From positions 1 to 9,413 of the forward strand of contig UROR01000074.1 in NCBI GenBank assembly GCA_900549535.1: a DNA stretch of 9,413 bases, read 5' to 3'. Made by a program: the position numbers and the translations under genes. The notes beneath the pieces are model-generated. The model did no database searches, had not been told where the DNA came from, and saw only the letters and a program-made list of their open reading frames with translations. Shown here piece after piece: positions 7,336 to 9,413 of the stretch. Positions within the stretch are counted from its first letter, which is position 1. The number at the start of each line of letters is the position of its first letter. This DNA comes from an uncultured Collinsella sp. GTDB lineage: Bacteria > Actinomycetota > Coriobacteriia > Coriobacteriales > Coriobacteriaceae.

Positions 7336-9006
7336 ATGCCTGGTGTTACCCCTGCAGAAGTTTTGTCCAACTTTGGTATTACGCTGGTCGAAGATCCCGC
7401 CGAGAATCAGCCCCGTCTGCTGGTCGACCTGCCGGCAGCCGAGCTCGTCGAGCACGCCATCCGTCGCAACGAAGGTCGTATGGCCTCCAACGGCGCGCTG
7501 GTGATCGAGACGGGGGAGCGCACTGGCCGCTCGCCTAATGACCGCTTTATCGTTGACACCCCCGATGTTCACGACAAGATTGCCTGGGGTGCCGTCAACC
7601 GCCCGCTGTCTGTCGAGAGCTACGAGGCCATCAAGGCCGGCATCGTCGACTATCTCAACGAGCGCGACGTGTTCGTCACTCGCGGTATGGCCGGTGCCGA
7701 CCGCAACCATACGCGTCGTCTGCTTGTCGCCTGCGAGCGTGCCAGCCAGGCGCTCTTTATTAAGCAGATGCTCGCCCGCCCGCTTGCCCGTGAAATCGCA
7801 CGCACCGGCGAGCCGGACTTCTGTGTGCTCGCCGCGCCGGGCTACCAGTGCGATCCCGCCATCAAGGGCCTCAACTCCAGCGCCGCCGTGGTCATTAACT
7901 TCCAGGAGCGCGTGATTCTGGTCGCCGGCACCGGCTACTCCGGCGAGATCAAAAAGTCCATTTTCAGCGTCATGAATTACCTGCTGCCCGTCGAGGACGA
8001 CGTGCTGCCCATGCACTGCTCGGCCAGTATTGATCCCGTCACGCACGAGACCGCCGTGTTCTTTGGCCTGTCCGGCACCGGCAAGACCACGCTTTCGGCC
8101 AATCCCACGCGCCTGCTGATCGGCGACGACGAGCACGGCTGGTCTGACATGGGCATCTTTAACATCGAGGGTGGCTGCTACGCCAAATGCGAGGGCCTGG
8201 ACGCCTTCCACGAGCCCGAGATCTTCAACGCTGTCCGCTTTGGCGCGATCTGCGAAAACGTGGTGCTCGACGAGAACCGCAAGCCCAACTACGACGACAT
8301 CTCGATCACGCACAACACGCGCGTGGCATACCCTGTGGAGCACATTCCCAACGCGTGGACCAAGGGCATGGGCACCACTCCAAGCGTCGTGCTGTTCCTG
8401 ACCTGCGACGCCTTTGGCGTGTTGCCGCCCATCTCACGCCTGACGGCCGATGCCGCCATGTACCACTTCGTGACGGGCTTTACGGCCAAGATCCCCGGCA
8501 CCGAGGTCGGCGTCACCGAGCCCACGCCCACGTTCTCTTCGCTGTTTGGCGAGCCGTTTATGCCGCTCGACCCCATGGTCTATGCCAAGATGCTCGGTGA
8601 GCGCATCGCCGACGGCCGCACGCGTGTGTACCTGGTCAACACCGGCTGGATTGGCGGCGGCTACGGCGTGGGCCATCGCATCGAGCTTGCCTACACGCGC
8701 GCCCTGGTGGCCCGCGCCCTCGACGGTACCATCGAGGACAGCGAATTCGTGCATGACGACATCTTTAACGTCGACATTCCCACCACGTGCCACGGCGTGC
8801 CCGACGGCATCCTGGTGCCGCGCCAGTACTGGCAGAGCACCGCGCGCTACGACGAGGCGGCGCACAACTTGGCCGTGATGTTCGAGGAGAACTTCGAGAA
8901 GAAGTACTCGCACCTGCCCGAGTCCGTGAAGGCCGCCGGTCCGCACGCTCAGGTGCACGCCGACGCCCGTCATCGCGGCCGCGGCCTGCTGGGACTCCGA
9001 CACTAG
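7336..9006 (+). CDS. pckA: Phosphoenolpyruvate carboxykinase (ATP)
   Basis: The 556-aa cytoplasmic enzyme interconverts oxaloacetate plus ATP with PEP plus CO2 and ADP. It serves gluconeogenesis and, in many gut anaerobes, CO2 fixation toward succinate. Family landmarks are RTGRSP (62-67, substrate Arg65), GYSGEIKKS (200-208, active-site lysines), MHCSAS (226-231, metal-site His), the P-loop GLSGTGKTT (244-252), LIGDDEHGWS (261-270, metal-binding Asp), ITHNTRVAYPVEHIPNA (324-340) and TEPTPTFSSLFGEPFMPL (394-411). AAAGGAGG four bases before ATG 7336 fixes the start. The open frame upstream to 7222 crosses the operator and leader and is unlikely to be translated. The family usually ends soon after a VKAAGP-type motif (531-536), but here about 20 more residues follow, rich in His, Arg and Ala. 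It is monocistronic, ending at the terminator 16 nt downstream. Confidence 0.97.
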   Translation: MPGVTPAEVLSNFGITLVEDPAENQPRLLVDLPAAELVEHAIRRNEGRMASNGALVIETGERTGRSPNDRFIVDTPDVHDKIAWGAVNRPLSVESYEAIKAGIVDYLNERDVFVTRGMAGADRNHTRRLLVACERASQALFIKQMLARPLAREIARTGEPDFCVLAAPGYQCDPAIKGLNSSAAVVINFQERVILVAGTGYSGEIKKSIFSVMNYLLPVEDDVLPMHCSASIDPVTHETAVFFGLSGTGKTTLSANPTRLLIGDDEHGWSDMGIFNIEGGCYAKCEGLDAFHEPEIFNAVRFGAICENVVLDENRKPNYDDISITHNTRVAYPVEHIPNAWTKGMGTTPSVVLFLTCDAFGVLPPISRLTADAAMYHFVTGFTAKIPGTEVGVTEPTPTFSSLFGEPFMPLDPMVYAKMLGERIADGRTRVYLVNTGWIGGGYGVGHRIELAYTRALVARALDGTIEDSEFVHDDIFNVDIPTTCHGVPDGILVPRQYWQSTARYDEAAHNLAVMFEENFEKKYSHLPESVKAAGPHAQVHADARHRGRGLLGLRH

Positions 9007-9021
9007 CGTTGCTTCAGGCCC

Positions 9022-9062
9022 AAAACCACCATAAAGGGGACAGGCACCTTTGTGGTGGTTTT
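9022..9062. terminator. Bidirectional hairpin terminator after pckA, REP-like core
   Basis: A 16-bp stem with one G-U pair has arms beginning AAAACCACC and ending GGTGGTTTT, closed by the 9-nt loop GGACAGGCA. The flanking A4 and T4 give a U-tract in both directions. It begins 16 nt after the pckA stop and is the clear intrinsic terminator of pckA. The core GGGGACAGGCACCTTTGTGG looks like a dispersed element I associate with Collinsella and other gut bacterial genomes. This is memory, not a search. Confidence 0.75.
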
Positions 9063-9089
9063 ACTCGCGCGGATGACTCGGGTTACAAT
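9060..9089 (+). promoter_or_regulatory. Candidate promoter of the B3/B4-gene leader
   Basis: TACAAT (9084-9089) is a 5/6 match to the -10 consensus. TTTACT (9060-9065) is a 4/6 match to -35 at an 18-bp spacing, overlapping the T-tail of the pckA terminator. Transcription would begin near 9096, directly before the structured RNA segment. Confidence 0.45.
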
Positions 9090-9095
9090 ACGCCT

Positions 9096-9193
9096 GACAT
9101 ATTGCCCCCTTCTCCGGATGGGGGCAGCGTAAGCGCTCTTGTGGCGGCACCGTAGGACTTTGAAGGTGGCCGTCGTAAGGGCGCTTTTTGTTT
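9096..9193 (+). ncRNA. Structured leader or small RNA with its own terminator
   Basis: About 100 nt between a candidate promoter and a U-tract fold into two stems. Stem 1 pairs TTGCCCCC (9102-9109) with GGGGGCAG (9120-9127), an 8-bp stem with one U-G pair and a 10-nt loop. Stem 2 follows as a long terminator hairpin. No open frame with a ribosome site lies inside. It could be an attenuator or riboswitch controlling the downstream B3/B4-domain gene, or a free small RNA. The primary sequence matches none of the riboswitch consensus sequences I know. Confidence 0.4.
9131..9193 (+). terminator. 21-bp imperfect hairpin with U-tract
   Basis: AAGCGCTCTT (9131-9140) pairs with AAGGGCGCTT (9177-9186). 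GTGGCGGC (9141-9148) continues the stem with GCCGTCGT (9169-9176), and ACC pairs with GGT after one bulged G (9168). The loop is GTAGGACTTTGAA. Four of the 21 pairs are G-U wobbles. The tail TTTTTGTTT (9185-9193) makes it a strong intrinsic terminator. It lies 41 nt before the next gene's start codon, so read-through there would be a control point. Confidence 0.65.
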
Positions 9194-9195
9194 AG

Positions 9196-9213
9196 GCGCC
9201 CTCGCTCGGGCGC
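9196..9213 (+). repeat. GC hairpin just before the B3/B4-domain gene
   Basis: GCGCCC (9196-9201) and GGGCGC (9208-9213) form a 6-bp stem with the loop TCGCTC. GCGCCC is also complementary to GGGCGC at 9179-9184 in the terminator's 3' arm, so alternative pairings exist. The ribosome site at about 9222-9228 is left free in either fold. Confidence 0.45.
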
Positions 9214-9233
9214 GCACGATGAAGGGAGAGCGC

Positions 9234-9413
9234 ATGAAGAGTTTCGTTGCCGAGGATTCGTTTTGGGAGCTATTTCCGCAGGCGGCTGTCGGTGTTATGG
9301 TCGTAAAGGGTATGAAGCCCGCGGCTCAGATTCCTCAAGAGGACGTGGACGCGATTGCGGCGTTGCTCGACCGCGCCAATATCGACGCGGAGCGTCATCT
9401 GACCAGCGATACT
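9234..9413 (+). CDS. B3/B4 domain-containing protein (PheT-like), 5' part
   Basis: The first 60 codons of a gene are cut by the window's right edge. They read MKSFVAEDSFWELFPQAAVG at the start, then VMVVKG, and end at AERHLTSDT. The FWELFP and following VVxKG pattern is what I recall from the start of stand-alone B3/B4-domain proteins. These are related to the tRNA-binding/editing region of the phenylalanyl-tRNA synthetase beta subunit, and their physiological role is mostly unproven. GGGAG five bases before the ATG supports the start. The 227-nt upstream gap holds the pckA terminator, a candidate promoter and a structured leader, so the gene is probably transcribed alone. Confidence 0.75.
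   Translation, partial: MKSFVAEDSFWELFPQAAVGVMVVKGMKPAAQIPQEDVDAIAALLDRANIDAERHLTSDT

Noticed and set aside
7186..8343. A 385-codon minus-strand open frame opposite pckA
   Set aside because: It mirrors the well-supported pckA frame, has low-information composition and lacks recognisable motifs.
9128..9193. T-box riboswitch before the B3/B4-domain gene
   Set aside because: GTGGCGGCACCG is only superficially like the T-box sequence. There is too little RNA upstream for a specifier stem, and the AGGGTGGNACCGCG consensus is absent.

Overview
The window looks like an ordinary chromosomal stretch from a high-GC actinobacterium of the Coriobacteriia, most likely Collinsella or a close gut relative. 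This rests on the GC-rich third codon positions, good Shine-Dalgarno sites (AAGGAG, AAAGGAGG), the style of the proteins and my memory of Collinsella genomes. It is an inference, because no rRNA or other taxonomic marker is present. There are seven genes, six complete and one cut by the right edge. No tRNA, rRNA, insertion sequence, prophage or CRISPR array is visible.

Left part (1-2646, minus strand): serC then serA in transcription order. They are 72 nt apart and probably form an operon for the first two steps of the phosphorylated serine pathway (3-phosphoglycerate to 3-phosphohydroxypyruvate to O-phosphoserine). No serB is in the window. Between serC and the next gene lies a 226-nt gap holding what may be the decayed 3' end of a lost gene.

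Middle (2647-5402): a minus-strand NhaP2-like (CPA1) cation/proton antiporter with two C-terminal RCK_C-like domains. It is divergent from a plus-strand PPP-type metallophosphatase (SDAHG, GDMIDRG, GNHE, HAG and GHTP motifs). Their 253-nt shared upstream region holds a fair promoter and two small inverted repeats.

Right part (5403-9413): a minus-strand polysaccharide flippase (Wzx/MATE-like superfamily) that most likely starts at a TTG codon and has a long charged cytoplasmic N-terminus. It is divergent from plus-strand pckA (ATP-dependent PEP carboxykinase). The 352-nt region between them is rich in structure: a REP-like hairpin doublet, a perfect 16-bp palindrome with a central CpG (LacI-type operator style) and a small hairpin near the pckA start. 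pckA ends at a strong AT-flanked hairpin terminator. A short transcription unit follows, with a candidate promoter, a GC hairpin and a 21-bp terminator-like hairpin with a U-tract. It lies in front of the start of a B3/B4-domain (PheT-like) gene.

The genes join no single system. serA/serC and pckA share the 3-phosphoglycerate/PEP part of central metabolism, and the rest are housekeeping or envelope functions. I found no convincing new multi-gene system. The signals most worth a second look are non-coding: the structured leader or small RNA at about 9096-9193, the REP-like doublet at 7087-7144 and the pckA palindrome at 7246-7261.
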